34,324 nt of DNA, taken from the NCBI GenBank assembly GCA_020425085.1, contig JAGQRW010000002.1, forward strand, positions 1-34,324. Direction: 5' to 3'. A program made the position numbers and the translations under genes. The stretch is from Paracoccaceae bacterium (GTDB lineage: Bacteria; Pseudomonadota; Alphaproteobacteria; Rhodobacterales; Rhodobacteraceae). Of this stretch, positions 17,425 to 23,927 are shown in pieces (positions within the stretch are counted from its first letter, which is position 1; every line of letters begins with the position of its first letter). The notes beneath the pieces are model-generated. The model did not search any database. It worked only from the letters and a program-made list of their open reading frames with translations, and had not been told where the DNA came from.

Positions 17425-18053
17425 GCATGGCGTTTCACGAAATCCGCTTTCCCGACAATATCAGCCGCGGTGCGCGCGGAGGTCCCGAGCGGCGCACCCA
17501 GATCGTCGAACTGGCTTCGGGTGATGAAGAACGCAATGCCAGCTGGGCCAACTCGCGCCGCCGTTATGATGCGGCCTATGGCGTGCGCCGGGCCGATGAT
17601 CTGGCAGCGGTCGTTGCCTTCTTTGAAGCCCGCAACGGGCGTCTCTGCGGGTTTCGCTGGAAAGACTGGGGTGATTACAAATCCTGCCTGCCATCGGGCA
17701 TGCCAGCAGCGAACGATCAGGCCATCGGCACCGGCGACGGGGCGGCTACGGTGTTTCAACTGATAAAGGCCTATGCATCGGGCGCACAGACATGGGCCCG
17801 CTCCATCACCAAGCCGGTGGCCGGAACCGTTACGGTGGCGATCGACGGAATCGTTCAGGCCTCGGGCTGGTCCGCGGACACCACAACCGGTCTTGTCACC
17901 TTTATCACCGCTCCGGCCAGCGGCACCAGTATCACCGCAGGTTTCGAGTTCGACGTGCCGGTGCGATTTGACACCGACCGGCTCGACGTCACCCACGACA
18001 TCGAGCGGCTCGGCTCGATCACTTCCATTCCCCTTCTGGAGATCCGCCGGTGA
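17421..18053 (+). CDS. DUF2460 phage tail protein (GTA gp12-like)
   Basis: A 210-residue protein of the DUF2460 family (TIGR02217 type): FHEIRFPDNISRGARGGPER, then SRRRYDAAYGVRRADDLAAV, FRWKDWGDYKS and the C-terminal IERLGSITSIPLLEIR. In gene transfer agents and related siphophages it lies between tape measure and DUF2163 and belongs to the distal tail. The gene is intact although the segment carrying it is inverted, so it now lacks the operon promoter and is probably silent. The start could be GTG at 17421 (GGAGG five bases upstream) or ATG at 17427. The stop overlaps the GTG start of DUF2163 (GTGA). Confidence 0.9.
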   Translation: MSMAFHEIRFPDNISRGARGGPERRTQIVELASGDEERNASWANSRRRYDAAYGVRRADDLAAVVAFFEARNGRLCGFRWKDWGDYKSCLPSGMPAANDQAIGTGDGAATVFQLIKAYASGAQTWARSITKPVAGTVTVAIDGIVQASGWSADTTTGLVTFITAPASGTSITAGFEFDVPVRFDTDRLDVTHDIERLGSITSIPLLEIRR

Positions 18054-18155
18054 AATCCTTTCCGCCATCCCTGCAGGGCCATCTCGACAGTGGCACAACC
18101 ACGCTCGCCTGGTGCTGGCGTCTTAGTCGCAAAGACGGCGAGGTGTTCGGTTTCA
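18050..18155 (+). pseudogene. DUF2163 phage tail protein, N-terminal part (inverted)
   Basis: A GTG start overlaps the DUF2460 stop and codes for MKSFPPSLQGHLDSGTTTLA, WCWRLSRKDGEVFGF, the typical beginning of DUF2163 proteins. After GFS the frame runs into antisense tape-measure DNA (HAACMQYRRK) and stops at 18220. The continuation DHDRALRFDG is on the minus strand at 17138 and below. Confidence 0.88.
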
Positions 18156-19189
18156 GCCATGCCGCCTGCATGCAATACCGGCGCAAAGATGCTGCCGAGA
18201 TTGCCGAGCGCCCCTGAGAGCGCATTGGCCAGTGGTCCGAGAATGAACTTTCGCGTCGACAGTTTCGCCATGTCGGCCAGTAATGACGTCACCAGTGATC
18301 TAAAATCCAGCTTGCCGGTTTTTACGAACTCGCCAATGGCATTTTCGGCCGAAGTGAAGGCGCCGACCAGGGCGTTGCCGATATCACCGCCAATGTCGCG
18401 CGCCCTGGCGGCATAATCGGCAAGGCTGGCCACGGCGGCCTCCCATCCGGTTTTGGCGATCTCGGCAGCATCTGCGGCGGCACCGCCCGCGTTGGTAGCG
18501 GCATTACCGGCTTGGTTCAGCGATTTCCCGAAGCGATCGGCATCCTGCTCGGAGACCACAACCCCGAAAGCAAGCACGTCCGCGGTCGCCTGTCGCAGGC
18601 TCAAAGTGTCGATGCGTGACATGGCGATCGAGCCTTCCTCGCCAAAAAGCTGACCGGCGACTGCCGCGCGTTCGGCGGCGGGCACAAACTTCTCGATGGC
18701 GGCGTTGATGGCGCCGACCCGCTGGTCGAGCGGCAAGGCGATCAGGTCGCTGGCCGAGAGCCCCAGCCGTTCCAGCGCATCGGCGGCGGGTCCGGATCCT
18801 GCGGCCGCCTGGCTGAGCCGCCTCGTCAGATCCTTGGTCGCCTGTTCAATGCCGGACATGGAGACGCCCGCCAGTTCACCCGCCCGCTCCAGCGTCTGGA
18901 TCGAGGCGACCGTCGTGCCGAGCGATTGCGCCAGCTTGGCCTGCGCATCCACCGTCTGAAGACCAGACCGGATCATCGCAGCACCCGCTGCTGCCAGCGC
19001 CACGGTTGCGCCAACCGCAGCGGCCCGGGCGCGGCGCGCGAATGCCGCCATGCGCGTATTTGCCATTTCCATCTCGGAGGACAAGCGCCCGAAACCCCGC
19101 GCTCCGGCGTCGCCAATACCTTCCAGCTCGGCACGCACCTGGCGGCCGCCTTCGGCCACCAGCCGGACGGATACACGTTTTTCTGTCAT
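18156..19189 (-). pseudogene. Tape-measure protein, N-terminal part (split by inversion)
   Basis: About 345 codons from MTEKRVSVRLVAEGGRQVRA to IFAPVLHAGGMA. Features are an N-terminal coiled region (LEGIGDAGARGFGRLSSEME), a membrane-like helix (AAVGATVALAAAGAAMI), alpha-rich repeats (RLSQAAAGSGPAADALERLG), and GALGNLGSIFAPVLHAGG near the end. This is the minor tail / tape-measure protein that sets tail length and helps DNA delivery; at about 440 residues when rejoined it would be a short one. After GGMA the frame crosses the inversion breakpoint into antisense sequence (ETEHLAVFATK) and continues meaninglessly for about 100 codons. The start follows the higBA module; the two are divergent, 86 bases apart. 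Confidence 0.9.
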
Positions 19190-19247
19190 GGTGACATATC
19201 CCGATTGTTGATTGGCGGTGCGAGCGAGGTCGTTCCGCTCTTGCAAT

Positions 19248-19268
19248 ATGTATCATAACGTGATACAT
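19248..19268 (+). promoter_or_regulatory. Palindromic operator of higBA
   Basis: A perfect inverted repeat, ATGTATCA-TAACG-TGATACAT (8-bp arms, 5-bp centre), ending eight bases before the higB start. Position and symmetry fit an autoregulatory HigA (or HigBA complex) operator overlapping the promoter. Seen in sequence; binding inferred. Confidence 0.8.
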
Positions 19269-19275
19269 ACACCTC

Positions 19276-19557
19276 ATGATTATCAGCACGAAGGGCAAAC
19301 GCGCGGCGAACGCGGTCAGCGACCAGTTCGGCAAGGGCTTCCCGACCGATCTGGTCAAGCGAACGCGGGCGATACTGTCTGCTCTGGACGCTGCTGTGGT
19401 CCTCGAGGATCTTCGGTTTCCGCCGGGAAACCACCTCGAGGGGCTCAAGGGCGACCGCGCCGGGCAGCATTCGGTGCGCATAAGCGGCCAGTGGCGCATC
19501 TGCTTCGTGTGGACCGAACAGGGACCGGCCGACGTTGAGATCGTCGATTACCATTGA
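19276..19557 (+). CDS. higB: HigB-type toxin (RelE superfamily mRNA interferase)
   Basis: A 93-residue protein of the HigB family. The family end signature is clear: LRFPPGNHLEGLKGDRAGQH, SVRISGQWRICFVW and DVEIVDYH. These toxins cut mRNA at the ribosome and stop translation until the antitoxin binds them. Toxin-first order with the antitoxin 12 bases downstream is typical of higBA. The module lies in plus orientation between the tape measure and the tail chaperone genes, both minus, so it was probably inserted there as cargo. No damage is visible, in contrast to the neighbouring tail genes. Confidence 0.92.
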   Translation: MIISTKGKRAANAVSDQFGKGFPTDLVKRTRAILSALDAAVVLEDLRFPPGNHLEGLKGDRAGQHSVRISGQWRICFVWTEQGPADVEIVDYH

Positions 19558-19568
19558 AAGGACGCGAC

Positions 19569-19859
19569 ATGACATTGATGACAAACCCCTCGCATCCGGG
19601 CGAGGTCCTGAAGGAGCTTTACCTCGGGCCGCTCGATCTGAGCGCCATCGGGTTATCAAAGCGCCTGCACGTGCCGCGCACCCGGGTTGAGCGGCTGGTG
19701 AAGGGTGAGACGGCGCTCACCGCGGATACGGCGATGCGGCTCGCGACCTTCTTCGGCACGACGCCCGAATACTGGATGAACCTGCAGCGGGCCTGGGACC
19801 TCGCGCGGGCGCGGGACACGGTCGATGTGTCAGACATCACGCCCCTCGCGGCTGCCTGA
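19569..19859 (+). CDS. higA: HigA-type antitoxin (HTH, XRE family)
   Basis: A 96-residue antitoxin/transcription factor. The family start (NPSHPGEVLKE) and the helix-turn-helix (GLSKRLHVPRTRVERLVKGE) are followed by the conserved TALTADTAMRLATFFGTTPE and YWMNLQ. It neutralises HigB and probably represses the operon at the palindrome upstream. I chose MTLMTN as start because GAAAGGACG lies in front; an upstream in-frame ATG (19554) overlaps higB. The last 30 bases overlap, in antisense, the end of the tail gene on the minus strand, so the insertion reached into that gene's 3' end or replaced its original tail. Confidence 0.92.
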   Translation: MTLMTNPSHPGEVLKELYLGPLDLSAIGLSKRLHVPRTRVERLVKGETALTADTAMRLATFFGTTPEYWMNLQRAWDLARARDTVDVSDITPLAAA

Positions 19860-20075
19860 CACCATTTCCTCGTTCAGCTTCTTTACCATCACCGCCTCGA
19901 TCCCGGGCAGCAGTTCAGCGGCAATCATGGTGTCGATGCCGAGGGCCTGTGCCAGCGCCAGAGCCGCGCCCATATCCCAGCCCAGGACGGCGCCCGGGGC
20001 CAGGCGCAGCTGGCCACCAAGGCGGCCGACCAGATCCCAGACCTGCCAGCCCTCGAACGTGACGGGCCGGTTCAG
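19830..20075 (-). CDS. Small phage tail protein, second chaperone-type frame (DUF7697-like)
   Basis: An 81-codon frame reading NRPVTFEGWQVWDLVGRLGG, QLRLAPGAVLGWDMGAALAL and IAAELLPGIEAVMVKKLNEE. Small proteins of this kind follow the tail assembly chaperone gene in Rhodobacterales phages. No ATG, GTG or TTG precedes the conserved part: the codon before NRPV is CTG (20075-20073), which overlaps the TGA of the upstream gene in the -1 frame. It may start at CTG, be made by a -1 frameshift from the upstream gene, or have lost its start. Its 3' end overlaps the end of higA on the other strand by 30 bases. Family name is from memory. Confidence 0.6.
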   Translation of the reverse strand: MNRPVTFEGWQVWDLVGRLGGQLRLAPGAVLGWDMGAALALAQALGIDTMIAAELLPGIEAVMVKKLNEEMVSGSREGRDV

Positions 20076-20509
20076 CCGCGCCGGGCAATCTTGGCAGGTT
20101 TCCTGGCAGGCTTCACAGTAGCGATCGCCCCCGCCGAAGGACCATTCGGCAAGGGCGCGGAGACGTTTTTTTCCGCGTCCAGGATCAGGCTGCGCGCAAC
20201 GTATCCGGTCTGGAACGCCTCAAACACCGGCCAGACTTCCAGCAGAGCATTGATGCCATCGGGGGAAACCGGCACATCGTTGCCGGCATCATCACTGACG
20301 CCTTCCCAATCCAGCACGGCGCGGCGGGCGACGGCCTTTGCCATGGCGAGGGCCAGTTCTTCCGGGGTGGCGGTGTCGGGCATGGCCTCGATAACCGGAT
20401 CGGCGCGGGCCGAGACCATCAGGGCGGTGGTCAATGGTGCCACCAACAGGCGCAGCCCAGGGGCCAACTCCAGCCATTCAGGGGCGGCGGTAAGGTTCAG
20501 TCTGATCAT
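20072..20509 (-). CDS. Phage tail assembly chaperone
   Basis: A 145-residue protein: MIRLNLTAAPEWLELAPGLR followed by a helical region (PVIEAMPDTATPEELALAMA), LDWEGVSDDAGN, ALLEVWPVFEAFQTGYV and a basic Lys/Arg/Ala/Pro tail (TVKPARKPAKIARRG). Position between tail tube and tape measure, plus the typical sequence VLDWEGV, fits the gpG-like chaperone that coats the tape measure during tail assembly. The start ATG lies three bases after the tail-tube stop. The end overlaps the next small frame, the arrangement used in many phages for frameshifted chaperone pairs, though I see no classic slippery heptamer. Confidence 0.75.
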   Translation of the reverse strand: MIRLNLTAAPEWLELAPGLRLLVAPLTTALMVSARADPVIEAMPDTATPEELALAMAKAVARRAVLDWEGVSDDAGNDVPVSPDGINALLEVWPVFEAFQTGYVARSLILDAEKNVSAPLPNGPSAGAIATVKPARKPAKIARRG

Positions 20510-20511
20510 GT

Positions 20512-20933
20512 CTAATAACTCGCAATGCTGTTGGTGAGGACGGCGGTGCACATGCGCGCAGGGCTGGCAGCTTTGGCGGCTTGCCAGTCAAAGCTGGCCT
20601 GCACGCCCTGTGGCCCGGCGATCTCTATGCGCGGGATCGGCAGATAGGCGTGGTGCCGCTGGTGGTGGGTGCGCCAAAGGCCGCCTTCAGCCAGTAGCCG
20701 AACGCCTCGACATCAATCGGCACCACGACTTCGCCATCGGCGGTGACCGCATCCTTGATCGGGGCCAGGGGATCGCGGCCATAGCCCAGCAGTTCGGATT
20801 CCAGCAGCGGCTGTTCCGCGCCCAGCGTTGCCCGGGCGAAGGGCATCAATTTGAAGCCGCTGACCGGCGGCGTGCCGTAAACCGTCTCAAAGCCGAGCGC
20901 CATTTGCGCCCGCGCGCCTTGTGCACGTGCCAT
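20512..20933 (-). pseudogene. Phage tail tube protein, internally deleted and frameshifted
   Basis: The start (MARAQGARAQMALGFETVYG, TPPVSGFKLMPFARATLG, VVVPIDVEAFGYWLKAAFGA) is a normal tail-tube N-terminus, but after about 95 residues the frame ends in ICRSRA and a stop. In another frame the natural C-terminus continues at once: YLPIPRIEIAGPQGVQ, ASFDWQAAKAASPARMCTAV and LTNSIASY with its stop at 20512. Tail-tube proteins of this type are about 300 residues long, so roughly 150-200 residues are deleted and the junction (around 20650) is out of frame. A tail cannot be built from this. The gene lies in its normal place between tail terminator and chaperone. Confidence 0.85.
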
Positions 20934-20957
20934 GTGTTTCTCCTTGTTGTCGGGATG

Positions 20958-21380
20958 TCAGGCCAGGGGGCCGGTGGTGGTGTAATGCAGAACGACGGTG
21001 ATTACCGCCGCCTTCAGCGCGGCAGCGCCTTCGACCGGCAGATCGACTGAGGCCGGGGCTTCGGGTTCGACCCAGTCGCAGAGCCCGCCAAGCGTGCGGT
21101 CATCTTCAAGCGCGCTGCCGATGCTTGCGATCAGGGTGTCGAAGGCACTGGCCCGGTTATTCGCGGCCTGGACGACCACCTCCAGCTCGGCGCGGTGCTG
21201 GTAGTGATAGCGCAAGGGCGACAGCGTCACCTCGGGTTCTCCCGGCTGGCCATCTCGCAGGATGATCAGTCCCGCTGCTGGGATCCGCTCGGGCAGCACC
21301 TCGTCGCGTAGCACCGTGGCGGAAAGGGTTTGCAGCCGCGCGAGGAACGCGGCGAGGATGGTCTCAAAGGTGGTGGGCAT
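20958..21380 (-). CDS. Phage tail terminator / minor tail protein
   Basis: A 140-residue protein (MPTTFETILAAFLARLQTLS, VLRDEVLPERIPAAGLIILR, YHYQHRAELEVVVQ, CDWVEPEAPASVDL). Family members lie directly before the tail-tube gene and are thought to cap the tail (gpU-like) or join it to the head; some databases mislabel them acyl-CoA transferase. The frame is intact. A 24-base gap separates it from the tail tube. To its right the phage gene order is broken by the tetR/DUF1772 insertion. Confidence 0.75.
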   Translation of the reverse strand: MPTTFETILAAFLARLQTLSATVLRDEVLPERIPAAGLIILRDGQPGEPEVTLSPLRYHYQHRAELEVVVQAANNRASAFDTLIASIGSALEDDRTLGGLCDWVEPEAPASVDLPVEGAAALKAAVITVVLHYTTTGPLA

Positions 21381-21523
21381 ATGTTATCCCTAAGCGGATG
21401 GCTTCGCCGACGGCTCCTCGAGCCCAAATCGTATAACTTCTACGGTATATCCAATGTCCACACTGCAAGTCCGCGCAAACATCTCAGCCCGCGTGCGATG
21501 TAGAAACCGGTCACAGAAATCTC

Positions 21524-22168
21524 CTAATCAAGAAGAAGATTCCTGAGGCTATCCGCGAGCCACTGGGCATAAGCCGGACTCGCGCATTTTTCGACCCGAT
21601 TAATCAGAAGGAATAGTTCGGGACTTGCTAGGCGCCACAGTATGGTCCCGGCTTCCCCGGCATCCAATCCTCCCTTGAGCGGTCCATTTTGCAGGAGCGT
21701 TGCGGCGAACCATTCAAGGTTTGTGCGCCGACCCTGATGGAAGCGGGAATAAAGCCTCGCCATCTCTGGTTCCGTTCCGGCGGCTGTTCTTGCTACATCC
21801 ATTAATGGCGCAACACGTGACAGGATCGCCGTAATGTCCTGGGCAAAGAGTTCTATCTGTTTGCCTTGGTCCGTCTCCCGCTCGATCTGCTTCGGCCTGT
21901 CTTGTTCTATAAGCGGCAGCCCCGGGTTGTCACCGCGTACAGCCTGACTCACCAGCTCCTGAAGCAGCGCCGTCTTCGTACCAAAAACACTATAGACGGT
22001 CTCGTTTGAAACTCCTGCCGCAGCAGCGATTTTCGCGATTGTTGTCTTCGCCCAGCCGAGTGAAATGAATAACCGCCGCGCCGCCAAAATCACGTCTTCG
22101 CGCGTGTTCGCGGCCTGTTTGGCCCGCTTTCGTGAATGATAGGGTCGCTTTTCTTGCTTTACTTTCAT
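21524..22168 (-). CDS. TetR-family transcriptional regulator
   Basis: A 214-residue repressor-type protein. The N-terminal helix-turn-helix is clear: TREDVILAARRLFISLGWAK, TTIAKIAAAAGVSNETVYSV, FGTKTALLQELV. The C-terminal ligand domain is helical and not specific. It is divergent from a DUF1772 membrane-protein gene, with two inverted repeats in the 94-base gap, so it probably represses both. Base composition is lower in GC than the surrounding tail genes and the gene is not part of any phage module, so it is cargo placed between tail terminator and DUF6441 genes. The inducer is unknown. Confidence 0.9.
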   Translation of the reverse strand: MKVKQEKRPYHSRKRAKQAANTREDVILAARRLFISLGWAKTTIAKIAAAAGVSNETVYSVFGTKTALLQELVSQAVRGDNPGLPLIEQDRPKQIERETDQGKQIELFAQDITAILSRVAPLMDVARTAAGTEPEMARLYSRFHQGRRTNLEWFAATLLQNGPLKGGLDAGEAGTILWRLASPELFLLINRVEKCASPAYAQWLADSLRNLLLD

Positions 22169-22191
22169 CTCTTTTTGATACAGTATTACCG

Positions 22192-22235
22192 TATTGAATA
22201 CAATATCTACCTACCGAAATATTCTTGGTAGGTAG
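22192..22235. promoter_or_regulatory. Two inverted repeats in the tetR/DUF1772 divergent promoter
   Basis: First repeat: TATTG-AATA-CAATA (22192-22205). Second: CTACCTACC (22207-22215) and GGTAGGTAG (22227-22235), a perfect 9-bp pair with an 11-base centre. Both lie between the divergent genes, the usual place of a TetR operator. The second could also form a hairpin at the start of the DUF1772 mRNA. Which one is bound cannot be told. Confidence 0.75.
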
Positions 22236-22262
22236 CCCGCAGAAAATGAAAAGGAGCTTAGG

Positions 22263-22736
22263 ATGTACGGGCTGATCCTATCTTTGCAGTTTGCCGCCAG
22301 CCTTATCCTCGCGATGGTGGCCGGAAGCACTTTTGGAATATGGCGCGGATACAATCCGACCACCTATTCAGCCGCGACCTTCGTCGAAATGCATCAGGGC
22401 GCTGTCGGCGGCCTGAATGTCCTTCTACCGGGAATGGCCTTGGCGGCCATGCTCTGCACTATTGCGCTTGCTTGGCTAGCCTACGGCAGGGGCCCAGCAT
22501 TCCAACTTTATGCCGGTGCCCTTGTGTTTATGGTCGCGGCTGGTATTGTCACGCGGTTCCTGAACCAGCCGATCAACGCGATAGTAATGACCTGGACCGT
22601 TGAAACACTGCCAGCCAACTGGGCTCAGATTCGTGATACATGGTGGACTTGGCACCTGGTACGCACCGGTACTTCAGTCCTCGCAATGGCGTTTCTGCTT
22701 GCCGCTGTAATCGTCAACAAGCCGGTGTTGAAGTGA
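22263..22736 (+). CDS. DUF1772 membrane protein
   Basis: A 157-residue protein with four membrane helices (residues about 3-27, 52-76, 82-101 and 132-153) and the family's conserved segments: TTYSAATFVEMHQGAVGGLN and FLNQPINAIVMTW, then WAQIRDTWWTWHLVRT. DUF1772 proteins are small membrane proteins of unknown function, often next to TetR regulators as here. A strong ribosome site (AAGGAG) stands before the ATG. A hairpin with a T-run follows 36 bases after the stop, so tetR and this gene form a self-contained unit within the phage tail region. Confidence 0.85.
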   Translation: MYGLILSLQFAASLILAMVAGSTFGIWRGYNPTTYSAATFVEMHQGAVGGLNVLLPGMALAAMLCTIALAWLAYGRGPAFQLYAGALVFMVAAGIVTRFLNQPINAIVMTWTVETLPANWAQIRDTWWTWHLVRTGTSVLAMAFLLAAVIVNKPVLK

Positions 22737-22772
22737 GCCTTGCCATTGGAGATATCGATAGATGGGTGCACC

Positions 22773-22808
22773 AAAAAGTGGGACCCTGAAAGGGTACTCA
22801 CACTTTTT
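22773..22808 (+). terminator. Hairpin with T-run downstream of DUF1772
   Basis: AAAAAGTG-GGACCCT pairs imperfectly with AGGGTACT-CACACTTTTT around a short GAA loop, ending in five T. Fits a Rho-independent terminator for the gene ending at 22736, working in both directions. The remaining bases to 22974 show no gene. Confidence 0.55.
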
Positions 22809-22974
22809 CTTGGATGTCGATCGAGCTCTAGCGTATCCCACCTGCAACACGCCCTAAGAAGTTCTAGTAAAGGTGAGTGACAACGGCGCAAACGAACGTT
22901 TTGACCAATCAAAAAGCCAAAAACGGACATTGGTATGGGCGTATCGGACGGCAATTAAGTCCGCATAGCCGACA

Positions 22975-23607
22975 TCAGCGTAATTGCCCCTCCACCCACT
23001 TCGCCACGATCAACCCCGGCACGCCATCCACCGCCCGCTCTGCATCCCGCGCCAGATTCAGCCGCTTGCGCAACCTGACCTGCGGCACCAGCAGGAAGAT
23101 CGGCACGGTTGCCATGCCGCGTCCGGTTTTTGACCGTGATGCCACAGCGCGACCCTTGGTGTTCAGCCGCCCTTCGGCCACCAGCAGGCTCGGCCCCCGG
23201 CGGCGATAGACGAAACGCAAACGCAACCCGGTGCGGCGTTCCCATTCCACGGGGGTAATGCGCCCGCCCTTTAAGCTTTTGCCTGCAGCTGGCGTGGGGA
23301 TCGCCAGCCAGAAGCCGTTTTTCGATCGGATCAGCGGCCCGGTATCATGGGCGCCGATGATCACCGGCGCTTTCGACCAGACCAGTGCCGCCGCATTCAG
23401 GCTGTCACCGGATTTCGGGAAGCTGGTGATCCGGATGCTGTTGCCAAGACGGGTACCGAGGCCCGCGCCGGTGATTTGCGTTCGCCAGGCGGATTTGAGG
23501 CCATTGCCGGCCTCACGCATCGCCGCCGATACCGCCTTTTCCCCGGCGGCGATCTCCGCCTGCATCATGGCGACGATGTCGGGGTTGATGTCGATCTTCA
23601 GCTTCAT
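22975..23607 (-). CDS. Phage head-tail / tail completion protein (DUF6441-like)
   Basis: A 210-residue basic protein: MKLKIDINPDIVAMMQAEIA, SAWRTQITGAGLGTRL, NAAALVWSKAPVIIGAHDTG and SRSKTGRGMATVPIFLLVPQ. I match it to the DUF6441 family of Rhodobacterales phages (family number from memory). Position between head-tail joining protein and tail terminator, and the length, fit a neck or tail-completion role like lambda gpZ. The start overlaps the stop of the upstream gene by four bases. The frame is intact. Confidence 0.72.
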   Translation of the reverse strand: MKLKIDINPDIVAMMQAEIAAGEKAVSAAMREAGNGLKSAWRTQITGAGLGTRLGNSIRITSFPKSGDSLNAAALVWSKAPVIIGAHDTGPLIRSKNGFWLAIPTPAAGKSLKGGRITPVEWERRTGLRLRFVYRRRGPSLLVAEGRLNTKGRAVASRSKTGRGMATVPIFLLVPQVRLRKRLNLARDAERAVDGVPGLIVAKWVEGQLR

Positions 23608-23918
23608 GTCGGGCTCAGATCCAGCGTCCAGATCAGCCGCTCACGATCCCGCATCGGTTCGCCCTGAATGGTAAAGCTGTCAGCACCGATCACGATCAGA
23701 TCACCGGGAAGGGGATCGGGCAGGTCGGAGACACGCATATCCACATTCATGGTGTCGCTGACAAATCGGGCCGCGCCGAACCCGGTGATGCGATCGGGCG
23801 TGCGGCGGATGACGCGAATGGGGCGCTCCTCGGATGTGGTGGCGGAGATCCACAGGGCTGCCTCCGCCATGGACGGGTTGGCATAGATGCGGTCGATGGC
23901 GGCAGCGAAGACGGTCAT
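23604..23918 (-). CDS. Phage head-tail joining protein
   Basis: A 104-residue beta-rich protein (MTVFAAAIDRIYANPSMAEA, DLPDPLPGDLIVIGADSF, RDRERLIWTLDLSP). It follows the major capsid gene and overlaps the next gene by four bases, the position of lambda FII-type head-tail connectors. The sequence fits that group, but the assignment is mainly from context. Confidence 0.7.
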   Translation of the reverse strand: MTVFAAAIDRIYANPSMAEAALWISATTSEERPIRVIRRTPDRITGFGAARFVSDTMNVDMRVSDLPDPLPGDLIVIGADSFTIQGEPMRDRERLIWTLDLSPT

Positions 23919-23927
23919 GGCAACCCG

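Larger units (their letters stand above)
17139..18155. other. Inverted 1,017-bp segment within the tail module
   Basis: This segment carries, in plus orientation, the C-terminal end of the tape-measure gene, the whole DUF2460 gene and the start of DUF2163, while all flanking tail genes are in minus orientation. Cutting between 17138/17139 and 18155/18156 and turning the segment round joins GGC-ATG-GC to T-GGC-GGC-ACC (tape measure) and GGT-TTC-A to CC-GAC-CAT (DUF2163), both in frame. At the ends only a 2-bp match (TG) is shared in inverted orientation, so there is no long inverted repeat. Confidence 0.9.
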
